From: Bacteroidales bacterium
GTDB taxonomy: Bacteria; Bacteroidota; Bacteroidia; Bacteroidales; Marinilabiliaceae
Reading direction: 5' to 3'
Assembly: GCA_003249255.1 (NCBI GenBank)
Contig: QKJP01000036.1
Location: 124,001-188,000, forward strand
DNA length: 64,000 nt
Shown here: positions 35,081 through 44,437 of the stretch, one piece after another
Numbering within the stretch: the first letter of the stretch is position 1
Layout of the letters: every line of letters starts with the position of its first letter
Translations under genes and position numbers: made by a program
Notes under the pieces: model-generated
The model's input: only the letters and a program-made list of their open reading frames with translations
Told to the model about the DNA's origin: nothing
Databases searched by the model: none

Positions 35081-38044
35081 TCATTTCTTCACCAAACGAA
35101 TCATCTCCGAAAAATCATTGATGCGAACTTTTATGACATAGATACCTTCTTTGAGTTGGGTTAAATCAATGGTTGTTTCTCCTATTTCAAGATTATCTGT
35201 TCTAAATAATTGTCCGGAAAAATTATAAAACTCCAAAAGGATTTTATCTTTCCTTAATTTATCAATCCCAATATCTATATAGGTTTCACCATAGGTGGGA
35301 TTGGGGTAAAGGAAAAATACGTCTTCTACGCTTGAGAGTTCATCGTAACCATCACAATTTTGATCAATCTCATCATCAGGGATATCATTGGCTTCAGGAT
35401 GGATGCGTTTGTCGGTGTCAATACAATCCCAATTATTATCAGCTTCGTAATCGCCGGGTTGTGGGTTTAGTGATAGAGTTGGATTTGAACCACCAAAGCC
35501 ATCATTATCCAAATCTTCGTACCAAATAAATAAGCCATCGCAATTTTGATCAATTCCACTTGCTGTTATTTCGTTTTCAGCATTGGGGAATATGCTTGCG
35601 TCATCATCATCACAGTCCATGTTATTGTTTGCTTCTCCTGTATCTGGTTTTAGGTTTGATGAAGTGATGGTAGTGTTTCTACCAAAACCATCGTTATCTT
35701 CGTCTTTATACCACGTGTATTGATTGTCGCAATTGCTGTCCAATCCTGAACCCGCTACTTCTTCGGCTCCCGGATATATTGCTGAATTGTTATCATCGCA
35801 GTCTGTATTTTGATCCGCTTCGCCTTCCTCAACTTTACTATTACTAGAACTTATGGTAGAGTTGCCTCCATAGCCATCTTTATCAGCATCTATATACCAC
35901 ATGTATTTTCCATCGCAGTTCTGATCTTTTCCGCTTCCAGCAATATCACTTGTTGCACCGGGGAATATGTTAGAATCACTATCATCGCAATCCGCCGAAT
36001 TGGTCACATAACCTTCCATGGGAGAAGAATTGCCAATCAGGCTGATTGTTTTGCTACCAAATCCATCGTGGTCTTTGTCTTCAAACCAGGCGTATAGTCC
36101 ATCACAGTTTATATCCTGACCACTAGCTGGAGTGTCAACTTGTCCTGGATTGATTGATGCGTTGCCGTCGTCACAATCGCCATTAGTATATGCTTCCCGG
36201 TTGCTTGGTTTTGAGTTTGTTGATATCAGGGTGTAATTCGAACCAAAGCCATCACCATCGCTATCTTCGTACCATAAGTAGTTACCGTCACAATTGGCAT
36301 CTATACCACTTCCTGCCACGTCATTTTTTATTCCCGGATTTACCAAGGCATTGTTATCATCACAATCGCCGTCGCAAACAGAGTAACCATCTTTATCTAA
36401 ATCATCGTCTCCACTTGGATTAATGTGTACTATTTTACTCAACTCTAAAGAGCAAGCGGCTTGTTGATGCGTTTGCCAATTGTCTTCGGAGCATGCAATA
36501 AGCGTTCCATCAAATCCGTTTCCGGTATGATCGTATGCCATTGATCCACTTCCTTCATTGAAATTTAGTAAGGTAATCAAACCGTTTTCATTGCCTGTTA
36601 GGTCTTTTCTCATATTTCCTTGAATCTCGGCCTGGTTTAACGGGATGTTCCATATTCTGAACTCATCCATTAGGCCATCGTAATTAACTTCATCAACAGC
36701 TATTAATTTTTTGTAATTCCCTAAGCGCATATTTCTGTTGGAAAAAGGCTCTGGAGCCGGTAGGTTTCCTTGGTTTTCGAGGGATACTTTGTAACCATCC
36801 AAATAGATCGCAGAATGTTTGCCTGATGGAAGTTTTTCGTCATATACTAAGGCAATGTGATGCCATTCATTATCTATCGGGTAAGTTCCATTGTCACAAG
36901 CCATGATGATTTCATTGTTAATATCTCTAAAGGCGATGATTCCGTTGCTATAAAGAAATATTCTAAAGTCCGATTCCTGATATCCCAACAGTGGAACAAA
37001 TCGAATGTTTTCTCCAATCAGGAAGTTTGGTTTTATCCATAGTTCAATGGTGAATGAAGTGGCATTTGCCAGCGGATCCCCGTCTAGCTGCACATATTGA
37101 TTTTCGATCCCTTCCGCCAGCAGAATGTTACCACTTTCATTACTGTATTGTGCATAAATGTTAAAGCTTGTTGGTTTACTTATGTTTCCGGTAGGAAAAC
37201 TAATTGTATTTCCGGTGCCGATGAGTGAATTTCCAATTGTGGTGTTATATGAGTCATCTCTTAAGGTATAAAGAACCCCTTCTTGAGATGAGTTTAGATG
37301 AACGTAATTATTGTCGCATCCAATGCTAATACTTATTTCCTGATCCATTAAATTGCATGGATTTGCGCAGAAATTCCAACCTGGCACTCTACTCGTGTTT
37401 GCGTCCATTCCGGTTAATGATCCATTGTAGACTTCTCCAGCACTTCCTAGGTTGATGATTTGTTCCAGGCTTTTGACTTCTTCAAAATGATATAAGATTT
37501 GTAATTCCGTTTCATCTCCATTTAAGCAGGCGAACATGTTCTCGCTTATTTGTTCGCCAGATCTTGCTGAAGACCAAATTCTCAGATCATCTATCGTGAA
37601 TGGGGATGAACCCAATATGATATCGGAATTTTCAAGATTGGTAAAGCCTTGTAGTGAATTATCTAGGTCTGATTCTGTTGCTATGCCATCAATGTAAACC
37701 ATTGCATTGTTGTTTTCAGAGCTCACTATCGCCAAATGATGCGGCCTGTTATCTGTCGGCCAGGCCATTGAAGGCGTTTGGATAGTTCCTGTTGGGGTTG
37801 AAAAAACAAGGCTGTTGTCCGAATTCAGCTTTAAGCCATTGTGATCTCCGATAGAAATAATTGCATTGGTATTATTTTGGCTTTGTAGCCAAAATTCAAT
37901 GGTCCAATTGGTTTTATGGTTTAATATTTCTCCTCCATTAGGGATAATTAATTGAGTATTAGTGTCATTAAAGTAAATGGCAGATTGGGAGAATGAAACT
38001 AAACAGCTTATACTGAATGTAAAAATTAGCAAATAGGGTCTCAT
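35081..38044 (-). CDS. LamG and MopE-repeat surface protein with T9SS sorting domain
   Basis: The 987-residue secreted protein has a signal peptide (1-20), then two LamG/concanavalin-like domains (about 20-180 and 315-530; WTIEFWLQSQNN and FTIELWIKPNFL mark them). About six MopE-type metal-binding repeats of roughly 55-60 residues follow (550-900), each with DCDDxxxxxxPG and an SGxDxNCDG half plus a D-x-D-x-DGFG loop. The last repeat is degenerate (DCID). A type A sorting domain (912-987; LYPNPTYGE, ending RLVKK) sends it through T9SS. The Asp-rich loops should bind calcium, and LamG domains bind glycans or proteins, so an adhesin or glycan-binding role is plausible. It has no enzymatic motif. 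Confidence 0.85.
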   Translation of the reverse strand: MRPYLLIFTFSISCLVSFSQSAIYFNDTNTQLIIPNGGEILNHKTNWTIEFWLQSQNNTNAIISIGDHNGLKLNSDNSLVFSTPTGTIQTPSMAWPTDNRPHHLAIVSSENNNAMVYIDGIATESDLDNSLQGFTNLENSDIILGSSPFTIDDLRIWSSARSGEQISENMFACLNGDETELQILYHFEEVKSLEQIINLGSAGEVYNGSLTGMDANTSRVPGWNFCANPCNLMDQEISISIGCDNNYVHLNSSQEGVLYTLRDDSYNTTIGNSLIGTGNTISFPTGNISKPTSFNIYAQYSNESGNILLAEGIENQYVQLDGDPLANATSFTIELWIKPNFLIGENIRFVPLLGYQESDFRIFLYSNGIIAFRDINNEIIMACDNGTYPIDNEWHHIALVYDEKLPSGKHSAIYLDGYKVSLENQGNLPAPEPFSNRNMRLGNYKKLIAVDEVNYDGLMDEFRIWNIPLNQAEIQGNMRKDLTGNENGLITLLNFNEGSGSMAYDHTGNGFDGTLIACSEDNWQTHQQAACSLELSKIVHINPSGDDDLDKDGYSVCDGDCDDNNALVNPGIKNDVAGSGIDANCDGNYLWYEDSDGDGFGSNYTLISTNSKPSNREAYTNGDCDDGNASINPGQVDTPASGQDINCDGLYAWFEDKDHDGFGSKTISLIGNSSPMEGYVTNSADCDDSDSNIFPGATSDIAGSGKDQNCDGKYMWYIDADKDGYGGNSTISSSNSKVEEGEADQNTDCDDNNSAIYPGAEEVAGSGLDSNCDNQYTWYKDEDNDGFGRNTTITSSNLKPDTGEANNNMDCDDDDASIFPNAENEITASGIDQNCDGLFIWYEDLDNDGFGGSNPTLSLNPQPGDYEADNNWDCIDTDKRIHPEANDIPDDEIDQNCDGYDELSSVEDVFFLYPNPTYGETYIDIGIDKLRKDKILLEFYNFSGQLFRTDNLEIGETTIDLTQLKEGIYVIKVRINDFSEMIRLVKK

Positions 38045-38320
38045 AAGACTCAGTTTTTGAGTTAATTATAAGTTCAATTCACTAGCATGAAATGTACTAG
38101 ACGAGGGACGTGCAGCTAAAAATGTCTTTTGACCTTTTAGAATCTGAAAGTTCTGACATCCTTGAGCAGTTGGAAAGACTTTGAAGCCTGGTTTTGACCA
38201 ATTAGCACTTTTTGTCACTTAGTAATACTTTTTAATAGGTGATGGAGAATTGTTTTTTAGGGTGAATGATCAGAAGTAATAAAAATTAGAGTACCTTTGC
38301 GCTTTCATTGAAAGAAGCTT
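38045..38320. other. Intergenic region before typA
   Basis: This AT-rich gap holds a perfect -7 element TACCTTTG (38292-38299) 21 bases before the typA ATG; a -33 box is not clear. A 20-codon open frame at 38122-38184 is present but unsupported. No terminator or repeat is visible. Confidence 0.45.
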
Positions 38321-40117
38321 ATGCAAGAGATTAGAAATGTTGCCATTATAGCACACGTAGACCACGGTAAAACTACTTTGGTTGATAAAATGTTGTTGGC
38401 TGGAAAATTATTTAAGGATCACCAAAAAGTAGGAGAATTGGTGATGGATAATAATGATTTAGAAAGAGAACGTGGAATTACCATTCTTTCTAAAAACGTA
38501 TCTGTAATGTGGAATGATGTAAAAATTAACATCATTGATACACCGGGTCACTCCGATTTTGGAGGTGAAGTAGAGCGTGTCTTAAACATGGCAGATGGAG
38601 TTCTTTTATTGGTGGATGCTTTTGAAGGACCTATGCCCCAAACGCGTTTTGTATTGCAAAAAGCTATTTCATTAGGCTTGAAACCAATTGTTGTAATTAA
38701 TAAAGTAGATAAGCCAAATTGTCGTCCTGAAGAAGTACACGAGTCTGTGTTTGATTTAATGTTCTCGTTAGATGCGACAGAAGAGCAGTTGGATTTCCCA
38801 TCTGTATATGGATCGGCTAAAGAAAACTGGATGTCTACCGATTGGAAACAAAAAACAGATAATATTAATGCTGTTCTAGATGCGATTGTAGAGCATATTC
38901 CTGCGCCTAAAGTAATTGAAGGTACCCCACAAATGCTGATTACCTCTTTAGAGTATTCAAAGTATGTTGGTCGTATTGCAGTAGGTCGTATTCATCGTGG
39001 AGTATTGGAGACTGGCAAAGATGTAAGTCTTGTCAAAAGAGATGGCTCTGTAGTACGTTCTCGTATTAAAGAACTTCATGTTTTTGATGGATTAGGCAAA
39101 GCAAAAGTTGAAAAAGCAGCTTCTGGTGAAATCTGTGCTGTTGTTGGAGTAGATGGATTTGATATTGGTGATACCATTGCCGATTATGAAAACCCTGAAG
39201 CAATGGATCCTATTGCCATTGATGAACCAACAATGAGTATGTTATTTACCATTAATAACTCTCCATTCTTTGGGAAAGAGGGTAAATATGTCACGTCTCG
39301 TCACATTAAAGACCGTTTAGATAAGGAGTTAGAGAAAAACTTGGCCCTTCGTGTTGAAGAAACAGATTCTGCTGATGCATGGAATGTTTACGGTCGAGGC
39401 GTACTTCATTTATCAGTATTAATCGAAACCATGCGCCGTGAAGGTTATGAGTTACAGGTTGGTCAGCCTCGTGTAATCATCAAAGAGGTGATGGGAGAGA
39501 AGCATGAACCAATCGAAGAGTTAACCATTGATTTACCGGAAGAACACTCTGGTAAAGCCATTGAAATGGTAACTCAGCGTAAAGGTGAGATGATGATCAT
39601 GGAGCGTAAAGGTGATCGTATTCATTTAGAGTTTCATATTCCTTCGCGTGGTATCATAGGTTTACGTAGTAACATGCTTACGGCTACGCAAGGTGAAGCT
39701 GTGATGGCTCACCGTTTCATCGAATTTCAACCTTGGAAAGGGCATATCGAGAAACGTCAGAATGGGTCGTTAATTGCGATGGAAACTGGTACTTCAATAG
39801 CTTATGCATTAGATAAATTACAAGATAGAGGTAAGTTCTTTATTGCTCCGCAAGAAGATATATACATGGGAATGGTAATTGGTGAAAATAACCGTGAAGG
39901 TGATTTAACCATTAACATCACCAAAACCAAGAAGCTTACAAACATGCGTACCACAAGTTCGGATGATAAAGTAAAGCTTGCACCTCCAATTAAATTTTCT
40001 TTAGAAGAAGCTTTAGAATACATTCAAGGAGATGAGTACGTTGAGGTTACGCCTGAATCGATTCGGATAAGAAAAATTCTTTTGTTAGAACACGAGCGTA
40101 AAAGAAGTTCGAAATAA
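38321..40117 (+). CDS. typA: Ribosome-associated translational GTPase TypA/BipA
   Basis: The 598-residue GTPase binds ribosomes and assists 50S assembly and stress adaptation. The G motifs are [18 protein letters not shown] (G1), [11 protein letters not shown] (G2), [16 protein letters not shown] (G3) and [13 protein letters not shown] (G4). EF-G-like domains follow, with [20 protein letters not shown] and the C-terminal TypA domain. Full family length. It is transcribed alone from a -7 element at 38292-38299. Confidence 0.96.
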   Translation: MQEIRNVAIIAHVDHGKTTLVDKMLLAGKLFKDHQKVGELVMDNNDLERERGITILSKNVSVMWNDVKINIIDTPGHSDFGGEVERVLNMADGVLLLVDAFEGPMPQTRFVLQKAISLGLKPIVVINKVDKPNCRPEEVHESVFDLMFSLDATEEQLDFPSVYGSAKENWMSTDWKQKTDNINAVLDAIVEHIPAPKVIEGTPQMLITSLEYSKYVGRIAVGRIHRGVLETGKDVSLVKRDGSVVRSRIKELHVFDGLGKAKVEKAASGEICAVVGVDGFDIGDTIADYENPEAMDPIAIDEPTMSMLFTINNSPFFGKEGKYVTSRHIKDRLDKELEKNLALRVEETDSADAWNVYGRGVLHLSVLIETMRREGYELQVGQPRVIIKEVMGEKHEPIEELTIDLPEEHSGKAIEMVTQRKGEMMIMERKGDRIHLEFHIPSRGIIGLRSNMLTATQGEAVMAHRFIEFQPWKGHIEKRQNGSLIAMETGTSIAYALDKLQDRGKFFIAPQEDIYMGMVIGENNREGDLTINITKTKKLTNMRTTSSDDKVKLAPPIKFSLEEALEYIQGDEYVEVTPESIRIRKILLLEHERKRSSK

Positions 40118-40439
40118 TAAAGAAAGATGAGATTAGATGTTGAATAGTTTATAAATTAATTTACACATTAAAGACTTCTTTCTAAGAAGTATCGTAAGTT
40201 GTTTAGATATTGTGTTTTGCACCACAGGTAAACATTGAACAACAAGTAAGTTAAATTAGCACATTGTCGCATTAGCACATGAGCACATTTTAAGTCTATC
40301 ATCTAATTTCTAATGATCTATATAAAGGAGGCATTTATTTTTGGTAAATGCCTCTTTTTTTGTGATTAGCCTTGAATCATTGTTGTACAACAGTCGTATT
40401 AGTAACTGTAATGTTAAATTAGTTGTATAATTTTAAGGC
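40118..40439. other. Intergenic region downstream of typA
   Basis: The 322-base gap contains word-like repeats: GCACATTGTCGCATTAGCACATGAGCAC near 40258-40286, then TCTATCATCTAATTTCTAATG. A strong hairpin terminator follows at 40328-40361. Nothing else is supported. Confidence 0.5.
40328..40361 (+). terminator. Terminator about 210 bases after typA
   Basis: Stem GAGGCATTTA/TAAATGCCTC with a 7-base loop (40338-40344) is followed by seven T. Strong intrinsic terminator. Its distance from typA suggests a long 3' UTR or an intervening repeat insertion. Confidence 0.85.
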
Positions 40440-41090
40440 ATGGGATATATAAATATTCATACGCACTCACCAATGCCCAACAGAAATATTTCTGTTCGGA
40501 GTTATCAACCCGGTGAGTTAGAGGAGCTAGACGTTTCTGAAAACACGCATCGTTCAGCAGGGATTCATCCGTGGTACATCGAAAATGTAGACAAGTCTTT
40601 TAATCAATTAATTGAAGCTTTGGAAGAAGACTCATTGTTGTTGATTGGAGAATGTGGATTAGATCATGTATGGGGAGCTTCACAGGATTTACAGGAAAGT
40701 GTATTTCGAAAGCATATTGAGTTATCCGAAAAGTATGAAAAACCATTGCTTATTCATTGTGTAAAAGCCTATAACGAGGTGATTGCTATTTTTAAAGAGA
40801 TGCAACCCAAACAAACTTGGATTATTCATGGGTTTAGCGGATCTCAGCAACTAATGGAACAGTTGTTGGATTTAGGATTTTATCTATCTTTTGGTAAAGC
40901 TATAACAAATGTGAAGAGCAAAGCCTATGAAGTGTTTAAAGATGTTCCCTTAGATCGTATCTTTTTAGAAACCGATGACTCACCATTGAATATTCGAAAG
41001 ATCTACGAAAAAGCAGCAGAAATCAAACAAATCGACGTAACCGAATTAGAAACTTGTTTAGTGGAGAATTTTAACAAACTATTTGGATGA
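40440..41090 (+). CDS. TatD-family metal-dependent hydrolase
   Basis: The 216-residue TIM-barrel hydrolase has the metal motifs HTH (NIHTHSP near residue 7), GIHPWY, GECGLDH, LLIHCVKAYNE, IIHGFSG and LETDDSP. These are the ordered metal and catalytic sites of TatD, a 3'-5' DNA exonuclease or D-aminoacyl-related hydrolase group. At 216 residues it is shorter than E. coli TatD (about 260), typical of the short Bacteroidota branch. Its stop overlaps the start of the TauE/SafE gene by 4 bases (ATGA), so the pair is translationally coupled. Confidence 0.88.
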   Translation: MGYINIHTHSPMPNRNISVRSYQPGELEELDVSENTHRSAGIHPWYIENVDKSFNQLIEALEEDSLLLIGECGLDHVWGASQDLQESVFRKHIELSEKYEKPLLIHCVKAYNEVIAIFKEMQPKQTWIIHGFSGSQQLMEQLLDLGFYLSFGKAITNVKSKAYEVFKDVPLDRIFLETDDSPLNIRKIYEKAAEIKQIDVTELETCLVENFNKLFG

Positions 41091-41842
41091 TCGATTTTCT
41101 TAACCCTATGCATACTTCCTGGCAAGTATGGATTCTTACCTTTCTTTGTGCCTATATTGTTGGATTGTCAAAAAGCGGATTAAAAGGTGGAACCATGATG
41201 GTTATACCAGCCTTGGCTTACATGTATGGGGGTAAACTTTCAGTTGGTATATTATTACCCTTTTTGCTCATGGGAGATGGCATGGCATTACTGTTTTACT
41301 CCAAGAGCAGTCAGCTGAAGTATTTGTTGAAATTATTGCCTTGGGCTCTTGTCGGCATCGTAATAGCTGTGTATATCGGAAATAATATTTCTGACCGGCA
41401 ATTTAAGTACAGCATTGGAGCAACCATTTTTTTTTGTTGGATTTTGTTAGTAGTGAATGAATTTCGGCGTACAAAGCTTAATCCTTCCGGTGTACTGTTT
41501 GGCGGAATACTTGGGATATCGGGAGGGTTTGCTACCATGATCGGGAATGCAGCAGGACCAATTTTTAACATGTACTTATTAACCTTTAGGCTGCCCAAAG
41601 AGAGTTTTATTAGTACCGGAGCCTGGTTTTTTATTTTACTTAATTCAATTAAGGTACCTCTGCATATTTATAGCTGGGAAACCATGAATTGGCAAACCTT
41701 ACATCTTAATTTAGTGATGATGCCGGCTCTCGTATTAGGTGCCTTTAACGGAAAATACATTGTAGGTTTAATTCCCGATAAAGTATATCGATACCTGATT
41801 TATACAATCATTTTTATTGCTGCCTGTATGCTGTTTATATAG
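41087..41842 (+). CDS. TauE/SafE family sulfite/organosulfonate exporter-like permease
   Basis: The 251-residue inner-membrane protein has about eight transmembrane helices in two similar halves. Family marks are GLSKSGLKGGTMMVIPALAY in the first half and GILGISGGFATMIGNAAGP in the second. Family members export sulfite, sulfoacetate or other anions, and the substrate here cannot be read. It overlaps the TatD-family gene by 4 bases. The later cysH gene in this window is a sulfur-assimilation enzyme but is not linked. Confidence 0.8.
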   Translation: MIDFLNPMHTSWQVWILTFLCAYIVGLSKSGLKGGTMMVIPALAYMYGGKLSVGILLPFLLMGDGMALLFYSKSSQLKYLLKLLPWALVGIVIAVYIGNNISDRQFKYSIGATIFFCWILLVVNEFRRTKLNPSGVLFGGILGISGGFATMIGNAAGPIFNMYLLTFRLPKESFISTGAWFFILLNSIKVPLHIYSWETMNWQTLHLNLVMMPALVLGAFNGKYIVGLIPDKVYRYLIYTIIFIAACMLFI

Positions 41843-42030
41843 AGCATGTTGTAAAATATATTATTCTGCTCCTATTTATTGTAGGTTGATTTTCAAAGTA
41901 TTGCCATAATCTGTATTAATATTTAATCTTTTTTCATAAGCTTTGATATTTATAGCGCTGTATAATATGAATGGATTGTATTACCTTTATGGCGGAAAAT
42001 TATGTTGGAAAAGAGTTAACATCGCTACGA

Positions 42031-43050
42031 ATGAAAAATATTGATTGGTCAAGTCTGTCGTTCCAATACATTAAAACAGACTATAATGTTAGATGCTATT
42101 ACCGTGGAGGTAAGTGGGGGGAGTTGGAAACCAGTACTTCTGAAGAAGTCAGTATCCACATGGCTGCCACCGGACTACATTATGGCCAGCAAGCTTTTGA
42201 AGGTTTAAAAGCTTTTAAAGGCAAAGATGAAAAAATACGTATTTTTCGTGTTGCAGATAATGCCAAGCGATTACATGATTCTGCAGAAGAGATTTTAATG
42301 GCTCCAGTACCTGAAGAATTGTTTACCAAAGCCGTATTAAAAGCCGTAGAGCTTAATAAAGATTTTGTGCCTCCATATGAGTCAGGAGCTTCTTTATATA
42401 TCCGTCCAGTATTATACGGAACAGGTCCTAAAATTGGAGTTGGTCCTGCTGATGAGTATTTATTTATGGTATTTGTAATGCCGGTTGGTCCATATTTTAA
42501 AGCAGGTTTTAAGCCTACTAACATGATGATTGCGCGTAAATATGACCGTGCCGCACCACTGGGTACCGGAAAGGTAAAAGTAGGTGGAAATTATGCTGCG
42601 AGTTTAAGAGCTTCGCATGCAGCTCATAAGGGTGGTTATTCTGCGGTTCTGTTTTTAGATAGCAAGGAGAAAAAGTATATTGATGAGTGTGGACCGGCAA
42701 ATTTCTTTGGAATTAAAAACAATACCTATGTGACGCCAAAGTCAGAATCTATATTGCCTTCTATTACAAATAAAAGTCTGATTCAACTTGCTGAAGATAT
42801 GGGCTTAAAAACTGAACGTCGGGCTGTTCTTTTAGAAGAACTGGAGACTTTTGAAGAGGCCGGAGCGTGTGGAACAGCAGCAGTAATTAGTCCTATTGCT
42901 CAAATTGATGATGTCGAAGTTGGTAAGTCTTATGTTTTTGCAAAAGATGGAGTACCCGGACCTATATCAGAGAAGTTGTACAATAAACTTAGAGCCATTC
43001 AATATGGTGATGAGCCGGATGTACATGGTTGGGTAACACTATTAGAATAG
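42031..43050 (+). CDS. ilvE: Branched-chain amino acid aminotransferase
   Basis: The 339-residue class IV PLP enzyme makes or degrades Val, Leu and Ile by transamination with glutamate. The ATG at 42031 is preferred: the family N-terminus starts MKNIDWSSL, and an upstream in-frame ATG at 41971 would add 20 unrelated residues. Marks are HYGQQAFEGLKAF, YIRPVLYGTGP, the PLP lysine in KVKVGGNYAASLRA, and EECGPANFFG-like DECGPANFFGI. Length matches the BCAT type I group. A hairpin terminator at 43076-43107 follows. No ilv/leu neighbours are present. Confidence 0.92.
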   Translation: MKNIDWSSLSFQYIKTDYNVRCYYRGGKWGELETSTSEEVSIHMAATGLHYGQQAFEGLKAFKGKDEKIRIFRVADNAKRLHDSAEEILMAPVPEELFTKAVLKAVELNKDFVPPYESGASLYIRPVLYGTGPKIGVGPADEYLFMVFVMPVGPYFKAGFKPTNMMIARKYDRAAPLGTGKVKVGGNYAASLRASHAAHKGGYSAVLFLDSKEKKYIDECGPANFFGIKNNTYVTPKSESILPSITNKSLIQLAEDMGLKTERRAVLLEELETFEEAGACGTAAVISPIAQIDDVEVGKSYVFAKDGVPGPISEKLYNKLRAIQYGDEPDVHGWVTLLE

Positions 43051-43075
43051 ATAAAGATTTAATTTTTAGAAAATA

Positions 43076-43107
43076 AAAACTGTAGCTATCTAAGTTGCAG
43101 TTTTTTT
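43076..43107 (+). terminator. Terminator after ilvE
   Basis: Stem AAAACTGTAGC/GTTGCAGTTTT with two wobble pairs and a 7-base loop, followed by T. The ilvE stop is 25 bases upstream. Confidence 0.75.
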
Positions 43108-43187
43108 GTTTATACCATTGTTGTTTACCTGTAAAGCTTATTTTTGTTGAACAAAACAAAACGCAAAATTTGATTGTTTAAAGGATT

Positions 43188-44243
43188 ATGACAGATATTA
43201 GAATAGAAAACCAGAATATTGCTGTAGAAGAACCAATTATTACACCAAACGAGTTAAAAAATTTGTACCCCTTAACCGAAAGTATTGTAAGTACTGTTGA
43301 GAGGGGGCAAAATACGGTTAAAAACATTCTTCAGGGAGTTGATAAGCGTAAGTTGGTTGTCGTTGGTCCGTGTTCTATTCATGATGTAGACGCAGCAAAA
43401 GAATATGCTCAGCGCTTAAAAAAGCTAGCTGATGAATTAAGTGATTCCTTATACTTAGTTATGCGGGTGTATTTTGAGAAACCTCGTACTACTGTAGGAT
43501 GGCAAGGTTTAGTAAATGACCCGTTTTTAGATGATAGTTGTCATTTACAAGAAGGCTTAAAAGTGGCTCGAGAATTACTTTGTTCCATTGCCGAAATTGG
43601 ATTACCAACAGCAGGTGAGGCGTTAGATATTGTCACTCCGCAATACATTCAGGACTTATTTTCGTGGACTGCCATTGGAGCTCGAACTACCGAATCTCAA
43701 AGTCACCGTAAAATGGCAAGTGCATTAACAAGTGTGGTAGGTTTTAAGAATGGGACTGATGGAAATATTGAAGTGGCCATCAACGCTTTAGGCTCAACTG
43801 CTGCACCGCATAATTTCATTAGCATTGATCCGGATGGCCATGTTGCTGTGGTGCGCACTAAAGGAAATGCCAATACGCACATTATCTTACGAGGTGGGAA
43901 AGAACCCAATTATGAAGCTCACCATATTGCAAAATATGAAAAGCGTTTAGAAGAAGAAGGCATTAATCCTGCGATTATGGTAGATTGTAGTCATGCCAAT
44001 AGTTGCAAAAAAGCAGCCAATCAAAGTAAAGTACTGGAAAACGTTGGAGAACAAATCATCAAGGGAAATAAATCCATTATGGGAGTAATGATAGAGAGTA
44101 ATATTCATGCTGGTAAACAAGCAATTCCAAGTGATCTTAAATTACTCAAATATGGTGTTTCTGTTACTGATGAATGTGTGGGTTGGGAAGATACTGAAAT
44201 CATGTTAAGGAAATTTGCAGAGCAGGTTCGTGCTGCAAAATAA
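43188..44243 (+). CDS. 3-deoxy-7-phosphoheptulonate synthase (DAHP synthase, AroG type)
   Basis: The 351-residue enzyme condenses PEP and erythrose 4-phosphate, the first step to chorismate. Type I-alpha (AroF/G/H) marks are VVVGPCSIHD, RVYFEKPRTTVGWQGLVNDP, GARTTESQSHR, HIILRGGKEPNYE and MVDCSHANS. The metal-binding Cys, His, Glu and Asp lie in these motifs. The feedback-sensitivity class (Phe, Tyr or Trp) cannot be told by eye, so I give no gene symbol. It is a single-gene unit ended by a strong terminator. Confidence 0.93.
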   Translation: MTDIRIENQNIAVEEPIITPNELKNLYPLTESIVSTVERGQNTVKNILQGVDKRKLVVVGPCSIHDVDAAKEYAQRLKKLADELSDSLYLVMRVYFEKPRTTVGWQGLVNDPFLDDSCHLQEGLKVARELLCSIAEIGLPTAGEALDIVTPQYIQDLFSWTAIGARTTESQSHRKMASALTSVVGFKNGTDGNIEVAINALGSTAAPHNFISIDPDGHVAVVRTKGNANTHIILRGGKEPNYEAHHIAKYEKRLEEEGINPAIMVDCSHANSCKKAANQSKVLENVGEQIIKGNKSIMGVMIESNIHAGKQAIPSDLKLLKYGVSVTDECVGWEDTEIMLRKFAEQVRAAK

Positions 44244-44265
44244 AGAGATCAGATAACATCCTTTA

Positions 44266-44302
44266 AAAGCTGCTTTGGAGTCGTTCTGAAGCAGCTTTCT
44301 TG
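44266..44302 (+). terminator. Terminator after the DAHP synthase gene
   Basis: A perfect 10-bp stem AAAGCTGCTT/AAGCAGCTTT with a 13-base loop is followed by a short T-rich tail. It lies 22 bases after the stop. Confidence 0.75.
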
Positions 44303-44410
44303 TTTAGAATTGACGAAGATTTGGAAGTTGTAGGTATACAAGAATTATTGAGTATTCGTCATAAGTCCTTATAGGTATAAGAAATAGAATGTGTTGTGTA
44401 ATTAGGCTAG

Positions 44411-44437
44411 AAGCTAATAGCTATTGGCTAGTAGCTT
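44411..44437. terminator. Imperfect hairpin at the end of the minus-strand glycosyltransferase
   Basis: AAGCTA pairs with TAGCTT around an interrupted TAG/CTA stem, directly abutting the stop of the gene at 44438. The words GCTAATAGCTATTGGCTAG also look like local sequence slippage. It is only a weak terminator candidate. Confidence 0.35.

Noticed and set aside
35810-36423. Plus-strand open frames opposite the MopE repeats
   Set aside because: They are produced by the regular aspartate-codon composition of the repeats on the minus strand.
38122-38184. A 20-codon open frame (MSFDLLESES...) upstream of typA
   Set aside because: It is too short, has no ribosome-binding or promoter support, and lies 137 bases before the typA start. 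Its sequence could arise by chance in AT-rich DNA.
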